Positions 53,935 to 64,000 are shown, counted from the stretch's first letter. The stretch: 64,000 bases of DNA from Bedellia somnulentella (GCA_963576735.1 OY755175.1:1070401-1134400), one strand, 5' to 3'. Notes: generated by a model not told the origin, from the sequence alone. Numbers and translations are program-made.

Positions 53935-54372
53935 AGTACAGAGCATTTGAAATTTCTTAACCACTTTTGAACTATAGCTGTGTAGCGCCGGCTTAGAATA
54001 ACGCTACCCCATTTCTACCGGTGGGTGTACGTAAGAGGCGACTAACGGTATTGGGGCTTTTAAGGGAACATTGGGCGATGCGGTTGGAGACCCATCACCA
54101 ACAACCTTTATTTTACCATCTTTTCCCCACTCAACTCTCCAAAAGTGGCTGGGGAATTTCTAATTCCTTAGCTCTGGCAACCCCTTCTAGGGAATAATAG
54201 CCGTGAGTATATGTATGTATGTAGCCACTTTTGAACGTTGGGTGGTAAAACGATTGCAAGCCACATTGCCCTACAATCACTTAAAAGCCTCCATACACTA
54301 AGTTGCCCCAAAACCTACGAAACCTAGAAGAAATGGATTGTTGCTATTCTAAGCTGACACTACGTAGTTCAC
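53935..54372 (-). mobile_element. Old SINE-A split by a younger SINE-A1
   Basis: AATTTCTTAACCACTTTTGA at left and GTTGGGTGGTAAAACGATTG to TTCTAAGCTGACACTACG at right. Highly diverged. Confidence 0.7.
53973..54224 (+). mobile_element. SINE-A1 nested in old SINE-A
   Basis: Full copy (GTGTAGCGCCGGCTTAGAAT to GCCGTGAGTATATG and TATG). CCACTTTTGAAC flanks it (53961-53972, 54225-54236). Confidence 0.92.
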
Positions 54373-54715
54373 AAAAGAGAATGTTTAGAAGATACTGTTA
54401 AGTAAAAAATATAAATGATGCGTAACATGATAAGAATTTTCTAATTTTCGTTCAAAAATACGAGGTATTAGAAAACTGGTTAATAAAATATTTAATTAAA
54501 TTAATTAGTATACTTCACACGATAGTTTGATACTACACTATATAAATTTAACAAGTGTAGTAACAGCACATAGAGAACTTAAGTAAATAGAGGAAATACG
54601 AAGAATGTCAAAATTTGAAAATTATTCAGTGCATTTCTACTGACTTAAGCGAAGCAAATTAATGAATAATTAAACTCAGAACATTGAATCCACCAATAAG
54701 GGTGTAGGGACAACT
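54373..54715. other. No gene seen
   Basis: AT-rich spacer with no supported feature. Confidence 0.4.
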
Positions 54716-54719
54716 TATT

Positions 54720-55145
54720 TTGACAATTTAAATAGTTTTGTTCATGAAAACCTCATGTGGGGATTATTACTAATAAATAAAGGAAAGAAAAATTTCGACA
54801 CAGGCGGGAAACAAAAAATCTTTCCTTTATTTATTTATTTATTTATTAGCAATAATACCCACATGAGGTTTTCATGAACAAAAAGATTTAAATTATGTGA
54901 TAGTTAGGCGTTCTCAACATTTGCATTCTATCTGAAAAGATGGACAAGTGGCCTTCCGAATTAGTAAAAATTCGGAGGTAGGAAACGCAAATAAAGGATA
55001 GAAGAATTTCGCGCTGGCAGCCATTGACACGGTGGTGGCTCAATTGGCAGAGCGTCGTATACCCGAGGTCGCGGGTTCGTTTCCCGCCTGTGTCGAAATT
55101 TTTTTTTCCTTTATTTATTCTTTATTTATTATTATGACAATTAGA
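54720..55145 (+). mobile_element. SINE-D compound with fold-back and tRNA-like head
   Basis: A minus-oriented piece (ATGAAAACCTCATGTGGGGA, AAATTTCGACACAGGCGGGA) is followed by the plus-oriented equivalent (CCCACATGAGGTTTTCATGA), forming an imperfect palindrome. Further right, at 55030-55098, a tRNA-like head has an A box (GTGGCTCAATTGGCAGAGCG), a B box (GCGGGTTCGTTTCCCGC) and a 7-bp acceptor-like pairing, GACACGG with CTGTGTC. TTTCCTTTATTTATTC follows. Confidence 0.65.
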
Positions 55146-55150
55146 TTTTA

Positions 55151-56063
55151 GGGTTTTTTTAGCCATTTTTATTACTGACCTAAGTTTGGTTTCCGCTTTA
55201 TTTAGTTAATTTCTCTATGTTTCAAGATTATAAAATGTATCTGAGGGTATCTCATTATAAGATAGCCCGACCATAAATACGATAGACAAAGCAAAAAAAA
55301 CAACGCGTTTGAAATACTTTTATTCCAAATTCAAAACTCCAACTCTTTTTAAATAAAACCAGCGGTTGCGGTCAGAGTACAAAGAAAAATTAATAAAATA
55401 GAAGCAAAATAACTAAGCATTTTATGTCCGCCACTTGAACCAAACTGAGTTCGGACAATAGTTAGGCTGTGACTTTTTGCCACGGGTCGTTTGCAGAAAG
55501 AATGTAGGCCTTACAGTATAATGAGCCTTTGGATTTATCACCGGTTCAGCCACGATTCTCGGAACTTTAGGGTTGCTGTGCTATGGATGCAGAAACACTT
55601 TAAGGTTATAATTTTTTACAAGCTTTAAGTTGTTATAGATTTTTATTAAATGGTTTCTTTCTTTTCAGTTTTCAGTGTAAAATATAAATCACTGGTTAGA
55701 ATTAGATTAGATTATTGTTCTTGCAGCTAATTGACTATTTGATATATATTGACATCGTTACAAGCATACTTGTGAAGGCTAGGTTAGCTCCAGTAGGGGC
55801 ATTAAATTACAGACGCAATACGAGTAAATAAGATATAGGGAACACCTGACCCTTGGTGATTGATTGCCGATCATAGACCCTTGAATTTTTTGTTATCTTC
55901 TACATTTTGCATCGGCAGTGCCATTCTAATTATGTCCACATATACAGAAAGACCTAAACAATATTAATAGTTGTAACATGAATGTGCAAATAAATGTAAA
56001 AGTTGAAACCTTAATTACAAAAGTCCAATTAATCAACCATGAGAATAAACTCAAATAAATTAC
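55151..56063. other. No gene seen
   Basis: AT-rich spacer with no supported feature. Confidence 0.4.
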
Positions 56064-56291
56064 CTGAAAACAAGGAAAACCAGGCCAAAATCGATGCAGT
56101 CTTCTCAAAACAAATATCAAGGGTGTAAGTCGTGACTTTTAGTCTGTAACTGGCAAGTCTGGCAACACAGTAGTCACGAAATTCAAAATTATCCTTTAGC
56201 GGTATGCAGGCTTTGTTCCCGCGCACAAACACAGTTATGTTGCTTGCGTAACCGTCTGTACGGCTCAGATATTCGGGATTCAAAAACAAAG
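56064..56291 (-). CDS. Weak candidate host exon
   Basis: The minus strand has a possible acceptor (GAGTAG before 56291), then 75 open codons. They read FLNPEYLSRTDGYASNITVF, then VRGNKACIPLKDNFEFRDYC and LKVTTYTLDICFEKTASILA. A donor CAG|GTAATT follows at 56063. The peptide looks protein-like, but the acceptor has a poor pyrimidine tract and I know no match. It could also be chance. Confidence 0.25.
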
Positions 56292-57175
56292 CTACTCATT
56301 TAGGTCTGTGAGATAATCGATGCCAATAAAAAGGTAGCGAACCTCTTTTTCTCGGTAAATTATTTTTAAAACCGTTCTTGAATCTAGGGTTCGCATTTTA
56401 AATAATTATATGAAGTATGCTTGTGAGTTTTGTTTTGTTCTTTCGTTTCTGTCTTACTGTTAGTTTGGAAACGGTTAACTTAATGTGAATGAATGTTGCA
56501 TGCCATAATTAAATTCATTTTGTGATCCCTAAAAAAACCTAGGTCATTTTCTAAGTAACCAGTAGTCGAAAATTGCAATGAAAACTTTACAAACCTAAGA
56601 ATTGGTGGCAAATATATGCAATTTGGACTTGGGATGTAAATTATCATAAATAATTTATTTACTTGGTTTAAGAAAAGGCGAGAAAAAAATAGGAAACAAT
56701 GACTAGAAGAAAACATTTTGTTGCACAAGATAGCCTTAGATTAAGTAAGACAGAAAATTTCTAGCTAAAACGAAAAAAACACTTGTAATTGTAAACTATA
56801 AAATACCAACAAATTTGTATCCATAAAATAATAAACTGCAATAAAATCCTAGCCAATTACAATATAAATCAAACAATAAAAGTCAGTTTTAGCATCGTCT
56901 CCAAAACTATTGTGGTTTTCACCAAAACGGGAAATAAGTGTTTATAAATTTGATATAACTATTGGCTCTATGAATCAGACACTATGTTTTAAGAATTTGG
57001 CATTACCAGTGGGATTTTTCTAAAACTTTATTAAAGTTATGTCTTATTACAGTGTTCAAGCATTTTTGAACGATAAAGCGACTATGCATACTTGACACGG
57101 GCCTTAGTGAGAATGATTGCACCCACCCTATGTATTTGTTTTTTTATATATAAACAGTATGGTTATGGTAAGTAG
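56292..57175. other. No gene seen
   Basis: AT-rich spacer with no supported feature. Confidence 0.45.
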
Positions 57176-57390
57176 CTGAGTAATGTCGCATTAGAATAGA
57201 AATGCCCCGTTTCTTTCTACTTGTACGGAAGAGGGGACTAAGGGTGTTGGGGCTTTTAATAGATTTATGAGAGATACGGTTGGAGACCCATCATCAACAA
57301 CTTTTATTCTACCATATTTTGCCCTTACTAAACTTCCAAAAGTGGCTTAGGTAGTTCTAATTCCTTAGGTCTGCCTATTTAATTATCTAA
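57176..57390 (+). mobile_element. Old SINE-A
   Basis: GAGTAATGTCGCATTAGAAT, ATACGGTTGGAGACCCATCA and ACTTCCAAAAGTGGCTTAGG. The tail module is eroded. Confidence 0.7.
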
Positions 57391-57696
57391 GAGTAAAAAA
57401 AATTGATTTTTTCAATTAATAAATCTTTCCTTTTACAAAACACCAAATGAAACGACAGTAATTCCAACTTAAATTAACTATATTAGACTTTTTTTCTTAA
57501 CACTCAATGTGATGGCTAATAAGTATTCCTATTTTAAAATAAAATTATAAAAAAGACAAAAATATTCTTAAAACAATATTTTAATAAAACAAAACGTATA
57601 TTTACACATAGTTTAAAATTTTGCATCACTTTTGTTCATTACCAGGTATGTTCATATGAGGGACAGAATTAATTACACGACTATATTAGTATATAT
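57391..57696. other. No gene seen
   Basis: AT-rich spacer. Confidence 0.4.
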
Positions 57697-57726
57697 CGTG
57701 TGGTTGTGTAAGTACACAACCACACG
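57697..57726. repeat. Perfect 13-bp hairpin
   Basis: CGTGTGGTTGTGT and ACACAACCACACG are exact inverse arms around AAGT. Too short for a typical miRNA precursor by itself. Confidence 0.9.
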
Positions 57727-58087
57727 AATAGTAAATTAAACTCGATGAAAAGATAATTCTAGAAAGTTCAGTACATGTAATTTATTTAATTTATGATCAT
57801 GTTCACCCACGCAGCATTTAAACAATTCTTAAGCTAGTGCCATAATTTTTCTTATTCGTGATAGAGTTTGAAAAATGTTTGCGTGCCTATGCACAAATAA
57901 AACTTCGAATGTAATGATTCCAAACTAAGAAATACATAAAAATCTATGAAATATGAAATAATATTCGTTTGCATGGCACATGGAATTAGATCTTAAAGGT
58001 AATTATAGTACATGTTCCGTCAAGACACTTGACATACAAATCTAAAATTAATTATGTTTTTTAAAATTAAACACACACAAACTAAAC
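57727..58087. other. No gene seen
   Basis: AT-rich spacer with no supported feature. Confidence 0.4.
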
Positions 58088-58707
58088 GCCGTGTAGTGTC
58101 GGCTTAGAATAACACTACCCCATTTCTACCCGTGGGTGATCGTAAGAGGCGACTAAGGGTTTAGGGGCTTCTTAAGTGATTTTTGGGCGATGTAGTTGGA
58201 GACCCGTCACCAAAAACATTTATTACATACATAACATACATACATACACGTTCACGCCGAATATCCCCGAAGGGGTAGGCAGAGGTACTAATACTTCTGA
58301 ACATCACGTGACTTTGTCACCTGGTGTTCAGAGTACCCACGTTTTGCATGGACAGTGTACTCACGTGATAGGGGGCAGGCCTATCGCCGTTTTGTACGAA
58401 TACACTGTCACATGACTAAGTACAACTCAGCCATGTGGGTTTCCTCACGATGTTTTCCCTCACCGTTAACAACCATGATAAATTAACCACACATATGTCT
58501 TTAGAAAAGACAAATTGGTGTAGGCCCGACCCAAGATTTGAACACTAGTCGTTTGCACGACAACCGAGTGTTCTACCCACACATTTATTATTACCATCTT
58601 TTCCCCCATCAACTTCCAAAAGTGGCTTCTTCAAGAATTTCTTTTTTTAAAGCTCTGGCTATCCTGTCTAGGGATTTAAAGCGCTGAGTATATAGATGTT
58701 TGTATGT
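58088..58707 (+). mobile_element. SINE-A2 split by SINE-B
   Basis: GCCGTGTAGTGTCGGCTTAG to CACCAAAAACATTTATTA, the insert, then ACATTTATTATTACCATCTT to GCGCTGAGTATATAG. Confidence 0.9.
58225..58576 (-). mobile_element. SINE-B nested in SINE-A2
   Basis: Tail at left (CATACACGTTCACGCCGAAT). The head at right lacks only its first bases (ends TGTTCTACCCAC). ACATTTATTA is duplicated at both junctions. Confidence 0.92.
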
Positions 58708-59259
58708 TTATGCCTAATATTTATATCATAATATGTAACGATATCAAAAGAAGCGCATAGACGGTATATTTTTAAAAACCTTTTGTTTTACATTCTTTTG
58801 ACGATAGAATTGTTTTTTATGTTGTACACTACGTTTTAATGCACTTATCCTAATATTTAAGAGGAATATCTTATACTTTGGGTTGCTAGCGGACTAGTCA
58901 TTTGTATAGAAATTGTTATGTTAATTAGATCCCTTAGATTCATCTTATTAGTATTCAATTCAAAATATGTCTAAATAATTTATTTCTACAAACCATCGAA
59001 TTTTCTAATCCTCGAGATAAAATACAAATGCAATTCCAACTTGTAATATTATACCAAGTAAACCAGGACACCAATATTTTTTACCGAACATTCAGGTATT
59101 AAAATTTAACTTCCCGCCTAAAATGCAAACTGAACGAAGGAGTTTGCACGTTTCCATGAATCCTACAAGGCTGTCTGGTAAGCACCTTTTTGGTGAGTTT
59201 GTTTTTTATTTTTATGCCAAAACGATTCTGGCTAAGATTGTGCTCTAACGGTACAACGT
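58708..59259. other. No gene seen
   Basis: AT-rich spacer with no supported feature. Confidence 0.4.
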
Positions 59260-59261
59260 AT

Positions 59262-60785
59262 TCGCTGGGTGCGCGACGGCAGCGCCAACTAGCTTTCACA
59301 ATTATGGCGGACATTGAAATGTCAAATGGGCGGCTGTAAACAAACAAATAATTTCAAGAAAGTATCGTAATTGATATATATTCTATTTGATCATGTAAAT
59401 CTATGGCGTCGATAATAACTCTGATGTTTTGTATTACCCTTCTAGAGTGACAATAAATAAATTACAGATAGTATACACGGACTTTCTCATCGCTGACTTC
59501 ACGAGAAGTAAGTACAGAAATAAATAAATGTAATCGAATAATACATTTTATAAATATTGCAGATGATAATTTATGACTGTATTGTTGTAAGTAATGAACT
59601 CTCTTTATGTATTTTCAGTTAAATATGGCCAAATTAATTATAATAACTGGATTCCAAGCAATAACACACGACATCACTTTCCACCTACAAACGACAATGA
59701 AAGGAAGAAAATTAGTTTTAGCTCAACATGTGCAAGATATGAAAGAAATTAAATCTGACAATAATAATAAACAGATTCTGCCAAAGCGTAACAAAACGTA
59801 AAAACATAATAAATCTTGAAAAATATGAAGTTAGGTGAATACTGTTGTTGATTATCTGTTAAAGTATATTGTTCTGTTCTATTATTGTGTTCTTAAATAA
59901 AAGTAAATTGTTTTATATATTTTGTTTTATTGAGTTCTGCAAATTTACTAATACACAACAAATATGCAAAATATCATCTGTATGGCAAACAAGTTTTAAT
60001 AAAGTCTCAGCCGTTGCATTATCGACATAAATCCTAACCCAAGTGATACCGATGTAAGTAGCATCTGCCTCATCTCTTGAAAATTCCCTTTTAGCACTTC
60101 GAAAAGGTGGCATAACAATTCCTATTTCTTTTCCACTTTCATTTAAATTTTCTTTATTTGTGGAAGTCCTTTGTCAGCCAAAACAATGTCTCCATTTTCT
60201 AAATACCTAATCAACTAATCCTGATTCAACTGTTATTTGAGCATAGCTTTTCCTTCACCGGCCACTTTTGATATAAAGGAAATGAAGCCTACGGGTGTAA
60301 TACCTATGAGCACCTTTGCAGTAAATCCTTTCTTGTAGCACCACACACGATAATCAACTGTAGATGGTATTTCTACTTCAAACTCTGTACCATCAATAAT
60401 GGCTCTGTGTTACTGTAATTTGGATGAAAGAAAGCCGGCATTTGCAAGCAAGGTTGCTCGATGAGCGAAAGTCTTTACTCTAAGTCTTGGTGCTTGGTTT
60501 TTTTTTACCAAACTTGATAATCTTCAAATTGTTTGATATTTCAGTTTGAACTTCAGAATCACATATATCTTTGCCACTGTCTGCATAAATATTGCAGATG
60601 AATGTTTTTCCTTCATTTCCGACACGCGAAAATATATTAACTTGGAATTATTTGTAAATTTTAGTACTATGAATATTTTCCATCATTTCAATTACACTTG
60701 ATTAGCCGCCGAATGTTCCTTTTCTTGCCACAGTGCGCGCTGTGATCGATTCGAGTTCTCCCACCCCCTACTTTGCACCCAGCGA
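59262..60785 (-). mobile_element. DDE_Tnp_4 DNA transposon (ISL2EU/Harbinger-like)
   Basis: Inverted ends TCGCTGGGTGC (left, 59262) and GCACCCAGCGA (right, to 60785) are flanked by AT on both sides (59260-59261, 60786-60787). Two-base AT duplications are reported for ISL2EU-type elements. The interior holds a decayed transposase read on the minus strand. Confidence 0.72.
59913..60600 (-). pseudogene. Decayed DDE_Tnp_4 transposase
   Basis: Minus-strand translation shows IIDGTEFEVEIPSTVDYRVW (about 60345-60405), then CYKKGFTAKVLIGITPVGFI and SFISKVAGEGKA. Next come RYLENGDIVLADKGLPQI (about 60168-60210) and MPPFRSAKREFS to ILHICCVLVNLQN (60113-59925). These match the order of DDE_Tnp_4 family transposases: first Asp in IIDGTE, second in VLADKG. 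The third acidic site, usually RVHVER-like, reads VRIYVDNA here. At least two stop codons and several frame changes lie between the blocks, so it is non-functional. The HTH part upstream is not recognisable. Confidence 0.75.
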
Positions 60786-60949
60786 ATTAGATATATATTT
60801 TTTTGGTTGTTTGCTTTTGCTTCGAGTGTGTTTATGGAAAATATAGGTTTATGATTTCAGATATGAAACGGATTTTATTAGAATCCTTTTTGGTTTTTGA
60901 TGAAAGTAGGGGTGAAAATAAATTCAGACATCTACTTTGAGCTCTAATA

Positions 60950-61170
60950 TTACATACAAACATACATATACTCACGGCCATAAATCCATAAATGAGGTAG
61001 CCAGAACTTCAGAGCTAGAAACTCCTCAGCCACGTTTGGAAGTTGATAGAAATAAAGTATCATCACTAACCACATTTCCCAAAAATCACTTAAACAACCC
61101 GATACCCTTAGTCGCCTCTTACGACATCACAAAGGGGTAGTGACATTCTAAGCCGGAGCTACACGGCGCT
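60950..61170 (-). mobile_element. SINE-A3
   Basis: CATACATATACTCACGGCCA to TAAGCCGGAGCTACACGGCG. A3 markers and a short deletion near 61050. ATATTAC-like flanks. Confidence 0.85.
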
Positions 61171-61573
61171 TATATTACCTACCTATTATACCAAAGAAAA
61201 GGCTGAATAGCCAAAATAATTACTAGGATAACTTACTCTATGGTAAAGGTATAACCATGTTATTACCTAAAATCTATCTAAGTCTTATATATTAACATCA
61301 TATTTTTTTTTATAAGGAACCATATTCATCATATTAACATCCTGTTCATTCCTCATCAAAATTACTATTATAAAAAAAACCATGTAGTTCTCTTTTGTTA
61401 CGATGAATCTTACAAGTCTAATTTCTTTAGGTAATATATTTCATTTTTTTCTTTGGGCCTAGTATTATCTACTTTATATTTAAGAGGAATTTATATTAAT
61501 TTAACTCGAGTTTTCCTATAAAGTAAAGTATATGCATAGTTCATGTATAAGTGGTAGTGGTAGGTGGTGATAC
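61171..61573. other. No gene seen
   Basis: AT-rich spacer with no supported feature. Confidence 0.4.
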
Positions 61574-61680
61574 CTGATGGCGATGCGGGCGGTGGGGCTG
61601 GCGCGGGTGCGAGTCATGTGCGCGCGCCGCGCTCATCACTCAGCGCCGGCGCCGCATAGCGGCTGACAGAGTCAACTTAT
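61574..61680 (-). CDS. Candidate 5' host exon with start codons
   Basis: A 107-bp GC-rich island. On the minus strand it is bounded by an acceptor (TTTGTTCCAG before 61680) and a strong donor (CATCAG|GTATCA at 61573). It contains three ATGs. One makes a five-codon uORF ending TGA. One opens MSAARAHDSHPRQPHRPHRH. One opens MTRTRASPTARIAI. Both longer frames run into the donor. This is the pattern of a 5' leader or first coding exon, and it is the most GC-rich point of the last 20 kb. Gene not identified. Confidence 0.4.
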
Positions 61681-61739
61681 CTGGAACAAACATCATACTT
61701 TAATTAGTTCGGTAACTTATAAATGCAAATCCATCAAAT

Positions 61740-61959
61740 CGCACGCCTAATACTACAGTGACCTTTGTCAAAATTTTGATGAACTGAGTTACAATACTAT
61801 ACAGACCTTAAAAAGCATGCTCTACAATATAGGCACGAGGAAACACCCGGTTCAACACAAAAAGGTTCAATTTCACTTGATATTAGCTTAAAAGGTCTGT
61901 GTAGTATTGTAACTCAATTCGACAATTTTGACATAGGTCACTGTAGTATCAAGCGTGCG
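61740..61959. mobile_element. Fold-back MITE, 220 bp
   Basis: CGCACGCCTAATACTACAGT at left and ACTGTAGTATCAAGCGTGCG at right begin imperfect inverted arms of about 70 bp. They share GTGACC, TGTCAAAATT and GAGTTACAATACTA blocks. No coding frame. Target duplication unclear. Confidence 0.75.
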
Positions 61960-62139
61960 AAATATACAACGCTAATGTAAAAGTACTAGGGAGGCATGAA
62001 GGCTTCGTGATGCCAAAAAATTGGAGCTGAGCAAGCAATTCAATCGCTTTCCAGCTTCACCACATATAACACAAACAAAACTATGTGCACGTGCTGGTAT
62101 TAGTTACAAACTTTGACTTTAGTGACTTTGATAAGTGAA

Positions 62140-62196
62140 CGGTTTTTGAAGGATGTGGTAGTAAACCCATCACCAATTATCCTTTATTTCACAATA
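62140..62196 (+). mobile_element. SINE-A remnant
   Basis: GGATGTGGTAGTAAACCCAT and CACCAATTATCCTTTATTTC keep the central SINE-A block only. Confidence 0.4.
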
Positions 62197-62452
62197 ATAA
62201 TAATTTTGGGATAATAAAAGTGAATATTGCTAGATACGTTATTTGTGGGTCAAAGGACAGCGATGTGTCATGTTTATAAATTCTTGAATAAGTCATGTGA
62301 TCACTATTTATGGATAGTTATAAAAATGTTAATCAAAGATACTCCTTGAAGGTTGAATTGTTACGATACTCACGAGAAAAAAACGGCTTAATGATATAAT
62401 TAGCCGACTTTACACATTGAGACCTTAGCTCAAATGAAAAGTTAAAATTCTA

Positions 62453-62820
62453 TAACATAACATAAACGTTCACGCCGAATATCCCCGAAGGGGTTGGCAG
62501 AATTACTAATACTTCTAAATATCACGTGACTTGTTCACCTGGTATTCAGAGTACCCACGTTCGGCATGGACAGTGTACTCACGTGATAGGAGGCAGGCCT
62601 ATCGCCGTTTTGTGCGAATACATATCACATTACTAAGTATAACTCAGCCATGCGGGTTTCCTCACGATGTTTTCCCTCACCGTTAACAACCATGATAAAT
62701 TAACCGTACATATGTCTTTAGAAAAGCCAAATTGGTGTAGGCCCCACCCGGGATTTGAACACTAGTCGTTTGCACGATAACCGATGTTCTACCCATTGAG
62801 CTATCACGGTCGCCCTAAGT
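62453..62820 (-). mobile_element. SINE-B, full length
   Basis: Tail TAACATAACATAAACGTTCA; head complement CCCATTGAGCTATCACGGTC. ATTCTA flanks it. Confidence 0.92.
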
Positions 62821-62920
62821 ATTCTACAAACCGTTAATCACGTCATACATATGTCACAAAAAAATATTCCCTCAACTTTCGATGCGCGAGTTTTACTTTA
62901 AAAGCCTATTTGTATACATT

Positions 62921-63196
62921 GACATATGTGTGGTTAATTTATCATGGTTGTTAACGGTGAGGGAAAACATCGTGAGGAAACCCACATGGCTGAGTTGTAC
63001 TTAGTCATGTGACAGTGTATTCGCACAAAACGGCGATAGGCCTGCCCCCTATCACGTGAGTACACTGTCCATGCAAAACGGGGGTACTCTGAATACCAGG
63101 TGACAAAGTCACGTGATGTTCAGAAGTATTAGTACCTCTGCCAACCCCTTCGGGGATATTCGGCGTGAACGTTTATGTTTATGTTATTATGTTATG
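62921..63196 (+). mobile_element. SINE-B, 5'-truncated, 11-bp target duplication
   Basis: Begins GACATATGTGTGGTTAATTT without the tRNA head. TTGTATACATT flanks it (62910-62920, 63197-63207). Opposite orientation to the copy just upstream. Confidence 0.92.
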
Positions 63197-63275
63197 TTGT
63201 ATACATTAAATACGTTGACTAGCTTATCAAATGAAATTGATAGTTTTTACTGATGATTTATTATGAGCCGAAATC

Positions 63276-63460
63276 ATGTTATATACCCACGGCTATAAAT
63301 CTAGAAACGGGTAACTGGAGTTTCAGATTTAGAAATTTTCAGCTACTTTTGGAAGTTGACATGAGAAAGAAATGCTGAATAAAGGTTCTTGTGTTTTTTT
63401 TTGCATCTTACGACACCCGCGGTAAGCAATGGATTAGTGTTATTCTAAGCCAATATGTCG
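63276..63460 (-). mobile_element. Old SINE-A
   Basis: TATACCCACGGCTATAAATC to TTATTCTAAGCCAATATGTC. The central part is deleted. Confidence 0.65.
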
Positions 63461-63602
63461 GATAATAGTAAACAAAGATAAGGAAAGTGCCAGTCGTCTT
63501 GTTTTCTTGAGATATAATAGGCATGTTTACTATTTTTTCGGGGTGACCCAGTGGACGATCCCGGATATTCCAATAACAATGTCCTGGTTTATATAAAAAA
63601 AA

Positions 63603-63973
63603 CATAAACATAAACATACATAAACGTTCACGCCGAATATCCCCGAAAGGGTTGGCAGAGGTACTAATACTTCTGAACATCACGTGACTCTGTCACCTGG
63701 TGTTCAGAGTACCCACGTTTTGCATGGACAGTGTACTCACGTGATAGGGGGCAGGCCTATCGCCGTTTTGTACGAATACACTGTCACATGACTAAGTACA
63801 ACTCAGCCATGTGGGTTTCCTCACGATGTTTTCCTTCACCGTTAACAACCACGATAAATTAACCACACATATGTCTTTAGAAAAGACAAATTAGTGTAGG
63901 CCCGACCCAGGATTTGAACACTAGTCGTTTGCACGATGACCGAGTGTTCTACCCACTGGTCTATCACGGTTGC
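63603..63973 (-). mobile_element. SINE-B, full length, 13-bp target duplication
   Basis: Tail AAACATACATAAACGTTCAC; head complement with B box GACCCAGGATTTGAACAC and A box CCACTGGTCTATCACGG. TATATAAAAAAAA flanks it (63590-63602, 63974-63986). Confidence 0.93.
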
Positions 63974-64000
63974 TATATAAAAAAAAGTGATACCAAAAGA

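Noticed and set aside
55030..55098. Possible functional tRNA gene
   Set aside because: The acceptor arms pair, but there are extra bases before the D arm and the anticodon stem pairs poorly. It is embedded in SINE-D sequence.

Overview
This window is AT-rich, intron-like nuclear DNA from an insect, almost certainly a moth or butterfly (Lepidoptera). The evidence is the repeat content: a CR1/Zenon-type LINE, RTE-type LINEs with TATG tails, tRNA-headed SINEs, Jockey-type LINE tails, and a piggyBac-like element with TTAA ends. No complete host gene is visible. Four short stretches have plausible splice sites and may be host exons (6709-6817 +, 46526-46723 +, 56064-56291 -, 61574-61680 -). If real, most of the window is introns or intergenic DNA of one or more large genes.

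Repeats dominate. SINE-A is a repeat of about 250 bp, in close to fifty whole, truncated, nested or decayed copies. It starts near GTGTAGTGTCGGCTTAGAAT and ends GCCGTGAGTATATG followed by TATG repeats. SINE-B is about 360 bp, with a clear tRNA-type head (A and B boxes) and a TATGT-rich tail, in about a dozen copies. The RTE LINE is present as one large 5'-truncated copy (1250-2324) and many short 3' pieces. All three end in the same module: CTCTGNCNACCCC, a short loop, GGGA, then GGCGTGA or GCCGTGA and an ATG-rich simple tail. The simplest reading is that the RTE machinery moves both SINEs. Many insertions have clean 8-15 bp target duplications.

Layout. 1-9 kb: SINE-A copies, the RTE LINE, and a piggyBac-like MITE (4406-4793). 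9.1 kb: a perfect 78-bp palindrome with no spacer. 11.1-12.8 kb: a DNA element with terminal inverted repeats of about 190 bp or more. 20.1-23.8 kb: a CR1/Zenon-type LINE with an intact 934-codon endonuclease/reverse transcriptase reading frame, inserted inside a SINE-A. 27.0-28.3 kb: a DNA element with TIRs of about 340 bp and remains of a CXC-domain protein. 29.3-30.1 kb: a CAGT-ended pogo-like element. 37.05-37.63 kb: a very short LTR element (TRIM) with two 159-bp LTRs. 39.6, 41.1 and 61.7 kb: small MITEs. 59.3-60.8 kb: a decayed DDE_Tnp_4 (ISL2EU/Harbinger-like) transposon. 53-64 kb: nested SINE-A and SINE-B copies.

The only long intact coding frame is the CR1 ORF2. The RTE reverse transcriptase frame is also open but 5'-truncated. 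Nothing resembles a bacterial, viral or CRISPR system. Coordinates of old repeats are approximate to a few bases, and family names were assigned by eye.
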